Source: Sporothrix humicola
Lineage: Eukaryota > Ascomycota > Sordariomycetes > Ophiostomatales > Ophiostomataceae
Reading direction: 5' to 3'
Assembly (NCBI GenBank): GCA_021396245.1
Contig: WNYE01000028.1
Span: 124,001-188,000 of the forward strand
DNA: 64,000 nt
The notes under the pieces are model-generated. The model was not told the DNA's origin. It worked only from the letters and a program-made list of their open reading frames with translations, and ran no database searches. The stretch's first letter is position 1. Every line of letters begins with the position of its first letter. This document shows, in pieces, positions 1 to 13,490 of the stretch. The translations under genes were made by a program, and so were the position numbers.

Positions 1-2812
1 GGTAGTGGTTGCGGCTGCCGCCACGGCGGTGGTGCCAGCCGTCAGCACGCGTCGGGCTTCTCTGACCATCGCTGGGAGCGCTGATGCTTGTGGGCGGCTT
101 GCGAGAGCTTGCACGCGTCGGGATGGGGAAGGGGGGATCGCGGGGATCAGGCAGGCTGGGGCTGCGCGACCGGAGGCCCTGGTGCGTGGCAATGCCGTTC
201 TGGATCATGGCCGCCTTGCGCATCACGGCCGACTTGTTGCCCGACGGGCCCAGGACAGAACCGCCGCTCTTTTCAAACGACATGCGCGACGACCGCACAG
301 ACGTCTTGCGGCCAGTAACAATCTCGCGGCTGTCTCTAACATCGGCCATGGCATACTTGCTGTACGTCTCGGTGGCGGCAATGCTGCCCATCAGGCGAAC
401 AGAGTTGCGAACAGAGCTGCGACGCGGCAGAGAGTCAGGAGAAGCCGTGCCACTGAGAGCGCCAGAGTTGCGCTTGTTGCCACTCCGTGATGAGCTGCCA
501 GCCTTGGGCTTGGGAGCAGAGAGGGCCGTGCGATACTCAGAGTCGCTCATATCAGCATCGGCAAACTCATCAACCTCGTCCGAACTGCCGCCGTCAAAGC
601 CAGCAAACAAACTGCTGATGCGGTGGGGACGGCGCATCGGGGCCTTTTGGCTCGACAGCGGACCGTCGTCGTTGTTGCCAGGGTAGGCGTCGTGCGTCTC
701 CTCGTTGCCAAAGGCAGACGAAGCAGGAACAGGCGCAGCTACAGGCGCAGGAGGAGAAGAGGGAGGCTCGCTCGGTGTGCCTGACCTCGAGACAAGTCGG
801 CGAGGGTTGCGTGGCGGCAGAGCACCAGGCGCAGGCACAAAGTGCTGCTTGCTCAGGTCATCCACAGCCGCCGCAACAGGATCAGTGATCATAACAACGG
901 GAGACGATGGCCGAGAGGTAATGGCGGACGGGTGGAGGTGGGGAGGCAGGCGATCCAGGCGCTTGTCAACGCGGATCTCGTCGGTCTGCACAGAGACAGA
1001 CTTGGACTGCATCGGCCGAGAGATCTCGACCTGACAGCCAAAGTCCTTGACAAGGGGAGGCAGGCGGGGCTCACGGGGAGTCGTGGGGCGGCTTGTGGGA
1101 GGGTGAATGCTGATGCTGGGGATAAGCATCTGCGAAAGAGGAATGAGGCCAGGCTGCTGCTCGGGGATAGGAGAAGCAGGCGGCGTAGGGGGGTCAGTCT
1201 GCGTCTCGCTCGAAACCATGGGCGGCGCAACAGGCTTGACTGGGGTAGCAAGCGAGGCGCGCTTCAGGTCTTTCTCGAAAGGAGGCGACTTGGGCGTCTT
1301 AGGCGGGCTCAGAGGCTCGTCCGCCATCGTTTGCGAACCAACAGAGACCATCAGGCTGCTCGGCATGACAACCGGCTCGATGATCAGAGGACGGGCAATG
1401 TGCACACGCTTCCGGCGCTGGTTTGCTTCGATCTCGCCCCATTCGCCGCGCGACGTGCTGTCCATCGAGTCGTGAAGCGACGACCGGTCTGCACGAGAGG
1501 GAATCGGCGGCGGCGGTGCCTGGGGCTGCTGCAGCTCAATCACCGGCACAGGCTCCGGAGTAGGGGCCTGTGGTGCCATCTTTGGTGATGGTGGCGGTGA
1601 GTACTGGCAAGACGAGTTTGTGTATTCGACCTTGGGTGCTTTGGAAGCCTTGACGGCAGGAGAGGCTGGGGCCTGCTCTTCGTCATCCTCCTCAATTGTG
1701 ACACCCTCGAGGCGCTCCAGGACCGACTGGTTCAGGAAACGGCCTCGGGCTACACTGCCTGGGCGGCGAAGGCTCTCATTGCTCTGCTGGCGTCTGTGCG
1801 ACCGCGAGATGGTGCTGTCGCGGCTGTGGCTGCGACCATGCAGACGGTAGGACAAGACACTTTCGCGTCCACCATGGTCAGTCTCGTCCGTCTCGTCGCC
1901 GTCAAAGTTGAGCTCGTCGGCGAGCGAGTTTCCATTGGGCTTGCTAGGTAACACAGAGAAGCGGATGCTGTTCGTCATGCTCATTGTCCGTACACTTGCG
2001 GCATCGTTGTCTTTGCCAGCAGTGGTGGCGTCCTCTAGCTCGTCGCCCTCCATGCCGTTTCCGTTCATGCCGTTAACTTGGGCGGCATGGTAGGCGGCCA
2101 CTTCTTCAAGAACCGTTTTTAACCGAGTGTCGGCGACATGCAGTTTCCGCTCGTATTTGCGCTTCTCCTCCTCCCACGCCTCCTTCTCCTTAGCCCATTC
2201 GTCGTGGGTTCTCTGGAGATCCTCCTCGTGATGCCGGAGGCGCTTCTGGGTCTGTTCGAGCCGCTTCTTGGTCTCACCCGCCGTCTCAACAGCCTCTTCC
2301 CGTTCCCGGGCCAGCTCACCGAGAGCGGATGAAGTGCCGCCCTCCAGCAGAGCCAGCTGGCGCTTCAGTGAGCGATTTTCCTTGGCGGTACCGAGGGCTG
2401 TCTCTTGTAAAGATTCCTGCTCCTCTTTTGTGGTGTGAAGTGCAGTTTCGAGGCTCTCAATAATCTTCATCTTCTCCTCCTGGTCGCGACGAAGGTTGAG
2501 AATTTCAGACACCAGGTTGGCATGAAGGGTGGGCGTAAAACGGCGAGGGTCGAAAATGCTAATCGTCTCGTCGGTGGCTAGATCCTTCGATGACCGTTTT
2601 GAGCTTCTATCGGTTTTATCCGTTTTGTCTGTGTTCGGCATCGGGGGCGGCGAAATGCCCTTTCGGGGTGGCGTCACAGAACGCCGTGATCGTCTTGAAG
2701 TCCTTGATGGTGTGCGGTACGGCGTATCTGTCGGTGTCGGCAGGGCCGCCGCAGCGGCCATAATCGGCCCGTCCATCTCGTCCTCGGTCTCCCAGACACC
2801 CATGCTGGGCAT
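1..2812 (-). CDS. ApsA/Num1-like coiled-coil cortical protein, N-terminal part (partial at window edge)
   Basis: One open frame runs from an ATG at 2812 to the window edge without a stop, giving about 937 residues; the C-terminus lies outside. Residues 1-60 are Pro/Ser/Thr-rich. Residues about 97-235 are a charged helical region with coiled-coil character (NLRRDQEEK, AREREEAVETAGETKKRLE, WAKEKEAWEEEKRKYERK). The rest is disordered and rich in S, P and R, with repeated Q-T-D type motifs and conserved-looking blocks such as RKAAMIQNGIATHQG and DPPFPIPTRASSRKPP. This layout recalls filamentous-fungal ApsA/Num1 homologues, which anchor dynein at the cell cortex for nuclear positioning and carry a C-terminal PH domain. 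That domain would lie outside the window, so the family call rests on the N-terminal pattern only. Another large spindle-pole or cell-end scaffold is possible. No intron is seen. The upstream neighbour on the other strand is 12.8 kb away. Confidence 0.6.
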   Translation of the reverse strand, partial: MPSMGVWETEDEMDGPIMAAAAALPTPTDTPYRTPSRTSRRSRRSVTPPRKGISPPPMPNTDKTDKTDRSSKRSSKDLATDETISIFDPRRFTPTLHANLVSEILNLRRDQEEKMKIIESLETALHTTKEEQESLQETALGTAKENRSLKRQLALLEGGTSSALGELAREREEAVETAGETKKRLEQTQKRLRHHEEDLQRTHDEWAKEKEAWEEEKRKYERKLHVADTRLKTVLEEVAAYHAAQVNGMNGNGMEGDELEDATTAGKDNDAASVRTMSMTNSIRFSVLPSKPNGNSLADELNFDGDETDETDHGGRESVLSYRLHGRSHSRDSTISRSHRRQQSNESLRRPGSVARGRFLNQSVLERLEGVTIEEDDEEQAPASPAVKASKAPKVEYTNSSCQYSPPPSPKMAPQAPTPEPVPVIELQQPQAPPPPIPSRADRSSLHDSMDSTSRGEWGEIEANQRRKRVHIARPLIIEPVVMPSSLMVSVGSQTMADEPLSPPKTPKSPPFEKDLKRASLATPVKPVAPPMVSSETQTDPPTPPASPIPEQQPGLIPLSQMLIPSISIHPPTSRPTTPREPRLPPLVKDFGCQVEISRPMQSKSVSVQTDEIRVDKRLDRLPPHLHPSAITSRPSSPVVMITDPVAAAVDDLSKQHFVPAPGALPPRNPRRLVSRSGTPSEPPSSPPAPVAAPVPASSAFGNEETHDAYPGNNDDGPLSSQKAPMRRPHRISSLFAGFDGGSSDEVDEFADADMSDSEYRTALSAPKPKAGSSSRSGNKRNSGALSGTASPDSLPRRSSVRNSVRLMGSIAATETYSKYAMADVRDSREIVTGRKTSVRSSRMSFEKSGGSVLGPSGNKSAVMRKAAMIQNGIATHQGLRSRSPSLPDPRDPPFPIPTRASSRKPPTSISAPSDGQRSPTRADGWHHRRGGSRNHY

Positions 2813-5800
2813 TTTGAGTCTGGTTTGTTTTGGTGGTTTTTTGTTGACAGACAATTGCGTCCGAAAAGTCCCCTATGAGGCAAGCACGGAGCTGTTCATG
2901 TCGGAAAAGAAGTCGAAGTCGAGTCGCAATTGAGGAATAGGCAAAATCAAGCCTTTCCGAAAGTAATGTCGGGAGTGCCGCCTTTCAATATGAGGGAAAA
3001 AAATAAGAAAAGGAGGCCCGTGTAAGTGGTGATTGGAATGCAAATTGGCAACAATTCTGCCACTGGAAGCCGCAGTAGACTGGGGTTTTAAGACATAGCT
3101 GTTAGTGACACAATTGAACCAGATCAAGAAATCGTTTCCAAAAAAGATGTTTTGCTCTGTGCACTCACATTATGAAACCAATTGGGTGGGAAAAAGAAAA
3201 CTAAAGTCTGCAAAGATCGAAATCGTTTCTTTTAGTGAAGACGATTCCTACAGAGGATCGGTAGTGTTAGCAAGGGTCCCCCTCCACATTGTGGGCAGCG
3301 ACGCTGCAGACGCTGGAGATGTGTGTAATATAGCAGGGGCAAGTCATAACAGAGGCAAGGATGGAAAAGGGGGCTTGAATCGAATCGGTAATCCGAGCGC
3401 CCCAAATTTAACAGCAACCCACCTTGACAAGCAGTTTTGTGTTCCAAAAAAGAAAAAAGAGACTGCTGAACTGGACGCGTTTTGTCGCAAGGCTAGGCCG
3501 TGACGAAATTGTTCAGAGCAAGAATAACTCAAAAATCTTGTCGATGTATCGAGATATGAGACGAAGAAAGAATAAGCGGGATCGTTGTAAAGTTTTCTGG
3601 GGTATAAAACAGATCAAAGCAATATGAAGAAAGACAAATTAATGGTTTCTTCCCGTTTGCTGGAGAAAGGTCACGTCAGTTTCCATTCGTCAATTGATCA
3701 GAGGAAAGCTGTTGGGTAATGGGACGTTGGTGACAGAAAGATGTCCGGCCGCTGTGGTTCGTCGAGAATAAAGTGCATGGGATAAAGAGCTGTCTGGCGG
3801 GTAGAATATATTGCCTACCTTGTCGTAAAGTAGATGCTGTCGTGGTCGAACAATATACACAACACGGTGTGTATGAGGGAACGATATGAACAGCGGGGGA
3901 ATATTCGTTTGTCGGAGAATTCCTGAAAGGCAATGGACGCTGAACCACAAGACGTGAATTGGCAACCGTGGGCGAGAAATGTAGACGAGACGCGGGCAAT
4001 GAAGAAAATCAGATCGATCACGGGCGTGAGATGTTGAGGCCGTTTGTGTCAGTTCGTAGAGAGCGAAAGACAACACAGAAAGACGTTCGTTTGGCGGCGT
4101 GAAAGGTCGTTAGCGGCGGCAGCTTCGTCTAGCTTGAGACGTCGTTTATTGTTTGTTGAAGACTAAAAGGAGAAGAGGTGTTCGCCGGGTCTTGCCCTGG
4201 GTATCGGAAAACAAAGGCGCAACGCTGAGAGTGAAAGTCGACGATGAAGGTGACAAAGCAAAAACGACAGGACGGGTACTCGCTTGGCTGGTCGAAGATG
4301 CAAAACGTGAGGCGGGAGGTGAGAAAAGACAACGCCGTGAGAAAAGTCGAAAGAGAAGAAAAGAGAGAACGACGAGGTGGAAAGGGAAAGGAGAGAGAGA
4401 AAAGAAAATGGATAAAATAAAACGGGGGTACAAGGAAAACGTGAGCAGAGCAACAGTACCAAGAAATCAAGAACGCGAGAGACACAGAGAAACCGCAATC
4501 TTTTGGCTGCCCGCTCTGCGACCTCTTCGCTCAAGATTAAGCTCCTCCCGGAACCACAGTACTACTCCGTACTGGTACTAACCCGAAGAACGCTTCTGGA
4601 TGAAAGTGGCCCAGGCTTTTTCTCGAGGCAAGGATTCGATTGGGGAGAGCCGAGGGGATACTTCGTCAAGGCGGAAGAGGAGGAGAAAAAAGAGGAGAAA
4701 ATAAAAAAGAAAGAAAATAAGAAAATAAAAGAAAAAAATGGCAATTGAGCAAAGGCGACCTCTGGGTTTGATATGCTCCACCGAGTCATCACGGACCAAG
4801 CTACACTTGGAGCTCGGGGGAAACAATGTTGTGGTGGCGGCGGGCGTGCTCTTTTTTCCCCTTTCAGTCCCTGTCTCTCTCAGTTTCTCTCTCGATTCAC
4901 AGTATTTTGTCAGACAATTTGGTGCTGCATCTAGCCTGACAGTGGCCTGTCGTATCCTGCATGCAGAGAGGGCACGCCGTTGGGGTGTGGGTGGTGAGCA
5001 AAAAAAACGGCTGTCCGGGGGTGTCTTGGAAAGGGGGTGTGGGGGGCGTGTGTGAGTGGGCGCGGAAGTGGCAGCGGTCGCCGAGAAGATTGACGGGGGG
5101 CTCAAAGACCAAAATGAGAAATGGCTCCCAAAGAGAGAAATGGAAGGGGGTGGAGGCGGCCAGGGGTTCACTGCAAGGCGATATCGACTGGCTGTCGGGG
5201 GTCGTGGGACGCGACACAAGAGCAGCGAGAGACAGAGAAGAGAACATGAGAAAAGGAGAGACGTGATGGGAATGGTGAGAAAAGGAGCAAAGGTCGGCCG
5301 TCGTTGGTCAACCACAGAAAATGGAAAGACGAGATGAGAGGGAGATGTCACAATTGCAGGGAAGGAGCAAGCCAGCAAGCCACACAGGACGGTGGAAGCG
5401 GCGCGGGCAGTCACGATCAGGATCAGGAAGGTGCAGTGAACGAACTGCATGCGGAAATATTTCCAGCTGCACAATGGTGCGTGGTGAGTGGTGAGAAAGA
5501 GGCAGAAAGAGCAAAGCCCTTGACAGGGTTTTGTTATGGCCACGGCCGTTGCATGTTTGCTTTTTTTTTTTGCTTTTTTGCCCTTCGTTTTTTGTTTCCT
5601 CATTTTGTCTACCCTTTTTTCAACTTCTCAAGCCCCGTACACAGTAGTCTGATGTGCTCTTGCCTGTATCCAGACTGGATGCTGGTAGCTTCGTTGGTGT
5701 GCAGGGCAAGTGCGACCGACTACTGTGTGTTTCGAGCGACGGCTTGTTCCCGTCGCAAGGAAAGCACGACGCTTGTGCAAAAAACCTACGTCTCTCGTCA

Positions 5801-8800
5801 GGATGCGCCTGCCTTTTTTGCGACGATGGGGGCATTTGCCGATTCTTGGGACAAGACGCACAGCACTGACATGCACGCTGCAGAGCTACTGGGAGCCACC
5901 TAGTGGGATGCATGTGAATTATGCAGTGCGTGTGTACGAAGTAGTGACAATGAGGGACAAGCTACCACTGCACGAGGCGTCGAGGCGACTCGGAAACTTT
6001 GACTGGGAGGGACTGGATCATCGCAGCGTCGGGTCAATTGGAGATCACAGTGGATATAGGAGGGGCAACACAGCTGGAGCTGTGGTGGCCATATTGAGTT
6101 AGTGACGGTCGCAGTTTCCCCAAGCGAGGCGACACTGTCGCTCTGTCCCTCTGCCCGTTTCCTTGTCGTTCGTTCCTTCTTCGTCGCTCCGGATATTTTA
6201 TTGGTGTTCTTGGGACCCTTCTTCTCTTTCATTTTGTCAACTCACCTCGCACTTGCCGTGAACATCAAAGAAACATGTCTACCACGATGTTCCCCCCTGC
6301 TTTGCAATGCACCTTCCCGTGCGTACTCCGTACGGGGTACGGAGCTGGCAGTTCACTCCCATGCCGGCAGGCGTAATCGATGCATGCACAAGTTGATTCT
6401 CTCAGCAAATGCCATTGCTCTTTCCCTGTCATACGGCAATCAGGGGGTTTGTTTGGCAAGCCATAGCCACCCCACGAGCAAGAAGTTTGTGCTCTTTCCG
6501 AGAGAGGAGCCGTACTGTGTATTTTATGCAATTGTATTATTTTGGTTTAGTGAAAAGGTCTGGATATATTCAGAAAGGGGCAGGTGCGCCGGCAGCCACT
6601 GCCTTGGGTCACCCACCACCCACATCATCCCAGCTTTCAGCAAACTGTCGTCGCTTCTCCTTCCCAAAAATACAAATGGTCCCAAGACAGCTTGGGGGTT
6701 CCGGTGGACAGGCTTGCTAGTGTGACCGGCTCATCTTTTAGTGCATTTAGTGCACTTCGGCCACCAACAACGGCCGGCCTCGGGCAGGGCCAACCCGCCG
6801 TGGCTCGTTCGAGGGTGCGGTTAATAGCGCGTCCCCAGGGTTTTTTTCTTTGTTTTTTACTCGGGGCGTGCCCCTCTAGGAACATTTTTACTCGTCTTGT
6901 TTGTGGTTTTGGCTCGTTTATTCCAGGGCACTATGCACCAAACGAGGTATTGCAAAGTACCGCAATAAAATAAAAGGGGAGCAGTTGGCGTCCGCTAATC
7001 CAAATCGGGCACAAGCGTTGGGGTGTGATTTGTGCTGAAACGTTGGAAAAGGCAGGAACAACCAACAGGCGCGGCCGACAAGATGACCAACTGGACCACA
7101 AACAAGACCAACCATACGGGGCAAGGATGAGAAGAAAATCGGGAAGGACCGACGAAGAAAAAAGAGACGAAGTGGAAAGAGCGATGGTGAAAAGGGAAAG
7201 AAGTGGATGAGAACGTGACGAAAAAAGCAAGATGGTCGAGCAAGGAGACAAGAGAAGGAAAGAAGTGCAATTTCAATACCGTCGATCAATTGGAAGGAGC
7301 TACCGTACAGGCAATCTGGAAAGCAACGTCGAAGAGGGAAAGAGTCGTATTTCGCAGTTTTATGGGGTCAAAAAAGGAGGAAACAAGAAAACAGGAAAAG
7401 AAAAAAGAAAAACAAGACAAGCCATCAACATCAGCAGCTCCAAAGCACCCCGGATAACGGCGTGAGAATGCAGCGTTTGAGCGCTGCGACCGAAACATCG
7501 CGCGGCTATCGGATCCTTTCCGTGCATCTCACTGTTTTTGTTTGTCCAAACCTTCCAGCGAGATACTTCACTCATTGATAACAAACAAAGCTCTTTTTCT
7601 TTGACAGATTTTGTGCAGAATCGTCATCAGCCTGCGTTCTGCTAAACCCACACAGCTGGAGCAGCTAAAGACTAGAGTACGGCACCACTGCGAAGATCAA
7701 GGCCGAGCGGCTTCCCGTCCTGACCTGGTCTGGCGTGTCTGTGGCCGTGGTGCGGCGACACAGACCAGCCGGTGGACTTTGCGCACGAAAAGCCGGGGCG
7801 ACCAGGCCAAAAAGACCAAAGACCAAGAGCCTTTTGTCCTTGGCTGTCACAGCGAGGCCAGGCCAGCCCAGAAGGAAGAGAAAAGGTCGGCAAGAAGGCC
7901 TGCCCATGGAGATAGGCTACGCGGTTCCGGCACCGTTGTCCATGATCCGTCAAAACCCACTGCCAGAAAACCACTGCCGGGGAGTGTTTTCCGTCCATTT
8001 TACGATGCATGTTCTTGTCAGTCCACTTTCACCGTGTGACTGCACGAATGTCCTCTGCTTCTCTGCTTCTCTGCGTCACTGCATCACTGTATCATTGTGG
8101 GAAACAAAAGAGCAAAGGAGATGAAAAGAGATGAAAAAGACACCCAACAGAGTAGTATCTTACTGTGACAGTCTTTGTGGATAACACGCGTCCACATGGG
8201 CTGGACTAGGCCAGAGGGGACCGAGCGTTCTCAGTGTTTCTCCTCTGGTATCCAGAGTTCATGCAGCTGGCAGGCAAGTTTCTTCACTATCTCAACATCA
8301 ACAGCCTTTTTGGACTTTTGGACTTTTTTGCCATTGCGGAGTGAGGCCACACGAGGAAAAAGAAAGTAAGATAGCTAACAAACCGGTTGGACAAACAGAA
8401 ACCCCTGCATCGACACGGCCCCTCACGAAAAACACAGTCAAGACAAGGAAGAAGAACTGAAAAAGAAAATACGAGTGTGATAAAAAGGCGTCGGTCAACC
8501 TGGAGAAAGAATACTACCCTACCGTTGTGGCTTGTCACCTTGAACCTGGCTTTGACTTTGACAGGCCAAAACGGACAGGCCACTCGCTGCCATTGGCCAT
8601 TGGCAGGCGACCCTTCTGCCTCTGATCAGGCCGGGCTTGTCAGGTTGAGAATTGATGAGAGCAAACCCAGTCGTTCTTTTCTCTTCTCATGAAGTAATTT
8701 TTGGCTGGAACCTCATACTTCACCGGTGGGGCCGTATGGTCTGGCTGGGCCAGCCTCTGGGCCTTTTGGCCTTGTCGCATTCTTCCCACAGGCTACTGCA

Positions 8801-11800
8801 TTTGTTATTATTCCCAGGCAGCTGGGGGAATGATCGTCAGTGGCCACGGCCTGTTGTGGCCATCCGCCAGCTCCGTCCAACCCCTGCAAAATAAGGCTCG
8901 GGACTGGACCCTTGCCGCGAGGTCGCTGTTTCAAAACGGCCATCCCCCTATTCTTTCTAGACAAGATCAGTCAAGCTCTTCTGCCGGGATCCCTGTCCCC
9001 CTATCACATCTCTCCTTTTCTGGCATGTCTCTCACCTGGTTCTGTCGAAGGCCGTGCTGACTTGATTTCTTCTTCGCAATCACAAGCCTGATGAGCGTGG
9101 TGAGCCTGTCGAGCCTGTCTTTTCAGGTGCTTGAAAGGCTGAGCAGCCTGAACTGAACCTCATCTCATTGAGCACACCAACATCCTACTGTCGATCGTTG
9201 CCCTCACTCTCACCCTCCCCAGTCCAGCACCCTGCCATTCTCCATTTTAACCATCAGGGCATATCTGCATGCAACGTCAAGTGTCCTATTTCGAGTACCC
9301 GAAATTGCTCACTCTCGTCTTCTTTTATCTCTTTTTTATTTCTTTTATTTTCTATTTTCCATTTGTCTTTGGAAATAGAAACAACGGCTGTTAAAGAAAG
9401 AGGAACAAGAAACGATCCGGGTTTTGTTCCGAAGAACTGGTGGTGGAGGATTATTCACCTGAATTATTTCGTTCATATGAAAGAAACGGATAAAGAAGAA
9501 TTCAACACTGTTTTATTTCGTGCCCGCTCCAATACGACGAGGCTCTCCACAGAAGAAGTCCAGCAACTACACAAACACAGACTGCATGGTTCACTTGTTG
9601 CACAACTCATTGCAGTACGAGCCCAACCACGAGTTTGATGACTTGAGGGTCTTTCACAACGTCTCCCTCGATGTTCGGTGTCCGTTTTTTTTTTCTTGAT
9701 CGACTGCTCCATTGATGTCTCTTTGCATCTCCCCGTTGTATAAGTCCCCGCTGTTTTGACGCTGTATGCGCGTTACCTGCGGCAATGCAGCAAGGGATAG
9801 GGGCATCCATCGACGTGCATAGACAAAAGTCGCCAAAACGTCCAGCGACCGCGATGGGGTACGAAATATACGGAGTACGAGTGCAGTGCAAATACAAAGC
9901 GTACTGAGTATGGCGTACCATCCGGGGCATCAGCAAAGCACAAGAGAGGGGCCAGCCCAGACAGACCGTGTTACTGCAGGACTGCAAATGCCGGGCAGTG
10001 GAACCTCCCAGCGCGATGGATAAACTTTGTTTTCTCTTCTTTGTGAGAGTGAAACTTCAAAGTCGCTTTTATGAGAAAAATGAGAGGCAAAATGTGACAG
10101 GAAAGGCAGTGGGTAAGGAAAAGAAACAAGAGAAACACAAAGGAAAGAAAAGAAAAAGAGACGGCCAAGTCAGGGCCCTCGCCCAGCATGCCACGATGTC
10201 GGTGCATCCCGTTTGTGCACAACATTGCACATCTAATATGGGGCCACATGCGTGTGTTGCTTGCAGGAGTTCATCAGTCCACAGTCCACAATCCATTGCA
10301 TTGGGGCATCTTTCCACTCTTCCCATGTGGCTTTTGTGGCTCTGCAGTGTCGATGATTACTCTGTACAAAATATGAGGGCCAGGCCCAACCCTGATCAGC
10401 CACGCCGGCGATGCCCGTCATGTGCACAAATATTCAGGTAGAGATGGAGCGCTGTTTTTTTTCGACGAAGCATATGACAGATATCATGATGGATGCCGGT
10501 TTTGCCACCACACACTTTGCAGCATCCAAGACACCGACCAGGTCGATACGCCCGAATACTAGACCGAGGCGAAGGATAGCAACCCCAGTCTCTTGTTGGT
10601 CAGACCGCGGGGACAGGGTACGAAGAGCAGGAGGAACAGAGCACAAAAGGACAGGCTTGCGCGTACAAACAATGGTCAATATCGCCTACCGGCCTGCTTC
10701 AAGTTGCACAAGCACACACAAATACAAGAGATGCGGCGGCGTGGAATTGGGAGCGGGAAAATTGAGTTCGGCATGGCAAGCCATTGGACAAGACACATGC
10801 TCATGGTTTCCCTGTTATCGAAACACTGGCCGAAAGGCAGTCAACAATTGGGAGCAGAGAGAAAGTCATCTTTGAACGTGAGATGAGAAGCTCACGTTTT
10901 ACGTTTACGAGTGCGACGTCGTGCCTGACTTGTGCCTGGTGCCGATTGCACCGAACGAATCACAGTACACGCCCGCCCTAATTAGCAAGAGCTGGAGCTG
11001 GAGCTTGACCGGTCCAGTCCAATCCGAAGGTGAGCAGCCTGGCAGGCAATTGCTCACCTTAAATCCCGGTCCTCATTTTCCTCGTGTTATTCGACATTTC
11101 ATTGTTTTGTTTCTCGCAGAAACCGCCACCTGAACACAGAAACTCGGCTTCAAGAAAATGAAGTGACAAAATGGGACAAGAAGCGACGCGTCCTTTTCGC
11201 GACGTGGTATTCGCTCAGAAAAAGACCAACTGGAGGGACTATCAGCAATCAGAGGTCTTATCCTGTTCCCTGCACCGCACGGGCATTTTTGAATCTCGCA
11301 TCCTGCAAAAGTGCGACGTTCAAAGACTGTTGGTTTTGTGTGTACGACGTACTTTGTGTTTCTTCATTTCCTCGTGCAAAGACAAGAAGGCCTGTCCATG
11401 TGCCTTTCTGCACCGAATCTCTTGTTTCCTTGTGACGGGACAAAGGCCAGGCTTCCTCGTGCAAGAGATGCAGATGCAGACAAAAGGGACAGAGCCAAAA
11501 GACGGGATGGCAGACCAAATTTCCATGTGCAGATGCAGGTGAAGCTGCAGGTAAGAGTACATTGTACTTTCCCTCAAAAAGTATCTTGACGGGATCCTGC
11601 AGGCTCGACAAGGTTCAGGCCACGAGCAAGACGTGACGAGGCGATCGAAAGAAGCTCATGATCCAAGAAGATCCAAGACGATTGTCACAGAAAATAAACC
11701 ACTCATCTGTGCGCGGCACAGCCCTCCCAGTACCACAGGTGTCGACAATCTGGCAGCCAGGCACGGAAGAAAAGGGGATGGACAGGAAGCCACGAAAAAG

Positions 11801-13490
11801 GAAGAAGCGAGCCCCTCTGCCACGCATCGCTCATTATTACGATTATTACGACGGATACATGGCACATTTCAAAGACACAAGACAGGCACATCGCGTGTTA
11901 TTTTTGTTCTTCCGTGGTGCCCTCCGGTTCGTCTTTTCTGGTTGTTGGGATCCCGCCGTTGAACCAGTCTTTTCGTCTCCTTTCTTCTTCACACGCGGCC
12001 TCCTTTCATTACGGGATGTGTCTGTTGGAAACAGTCCTCACCCGTTCGAGGGAAGAGAGTAAGGAGTACGGAGCACGACCTGTTCCAATATTCTCCCGGC
12101 CCCTATTTCTTGCTTGTGCTTGCAGTTCTGCACCAAGATGTCTTTTACCTGGTTGGGACCCTCGTCATACCAAGAACGCAAGAACGCAAACATCTTTTCT
12201 CTTACAAAACCAACAGGTTCAAGCTCCCAACCGAGAGACATGGGGAAGATTTACTGTTTGGGAGAGCTGACAGACGACTGCACAGGACAAACCTCATCAG
12301 CAAATGTCGAGACGAACTTCTACTCACATGTCGCATCGCCGTTAGTTTCAATCAAAAGAAGTTCTGTCCTCTGTCTATTTTCTTTTTTTTTTCATATGCC
12401 TGCATTTTGTCTTTGTTTACTCTGTACCGTCCTCTTGTCGCTTGGCACGGAACCTGTCATGACATGGTCTCGGTAGTGATGTCTACGATGAACCACTCCG
12501 CGAAGCTTCACTCTCCCTTGCCGCCTTATAGTCTGGCTTCTGGTCCTGTCTTGTTCTTTGTCACTTTTTTCAGCTTGGTTCAGATCTGGATCGCCGAGGT
12601 GTAACCACCCGTCCGCCTCTTTCGTCTCTCTCGTTTCCTTTCCACTCGTTATTTTTATTGTTGATTTTCCTTTCGATAAGCTTGTGCGAGGTGTGGCTTT
12701 TTCTCGCGTGTTGTTCGTGTCGTGTGCTACATCTTCCCTTTTGCCTCTCATTCGTCATGACGCTGCCGGCGTCTCCTCTCACCAGCCAGCGCTTGGTATG
12801 GACATGGAAAAAGAGGTTGGTGAGAGTTCGCCAACTCCGAATGGCCGGGTTAAAAAACAGGCCACAATCAAGGCAAGGAGCAAAAATGGCCGGCAGAGAG
12901 GCCAGTGGCCAAAGACGAGAGACTTGCAAGCGCCAGGTGGGCGAGGCGAATTGGGGACCAAGAGTGAAAAATGTCTTAGACATCCAAGACAAAACCCCGT
13001 TTCTACTGAGTAGGTTCCAGTTTTCCTCCACTCACAGAAGCGGGAAAGCCGTGAACCCGTGAAAATGGAAGACCAGATAGAAAAAAGAATATGCATGTCT
13101 CAGTGCCTCCTCCTTTTTTTGTCTCCTCCTTTTGAGCCTTCCCCAGCGCAAAGACAGTCCAGTGGATAGAGAGTTCAACAAACAGGAGACACGCTCGACG
13201 CAAGCTGCATATCGCCGCGAAGCCAAAAATGATCGACGGCGCAAGGCGTCAAATGTCTGTTCTCACGGGCGGGCTCTTTTTCTTCTACTGTCATCCGTCC
13301 TTCTTTTTCCCGTTTGGCCTTTTGCCCACCGTCCCTTGCCGCATCGCGGGCCGTTCTAGTCTAGTGGGGTGGTGACTTTAAGAGGTTTTTAGTGAAGTCC
13401 GGCGCGCATCACCGTTCGTCGACCCAACCAAGGGCCGTGCAAGTCCGCCCAGTGGCGTTCTTTTTTATCCTCCGGTCGGTGTGTCAAGTC

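Noticed and set aside
4578..5603. 341-codon minus-strand frame in the 12.8-kb gene-free region
   Set aside because: The translation is Ser/Phe/Leu/Pro-rich low complexity from pyrimidine-rich DNA, with no domain and no codon pattern like the real genes.
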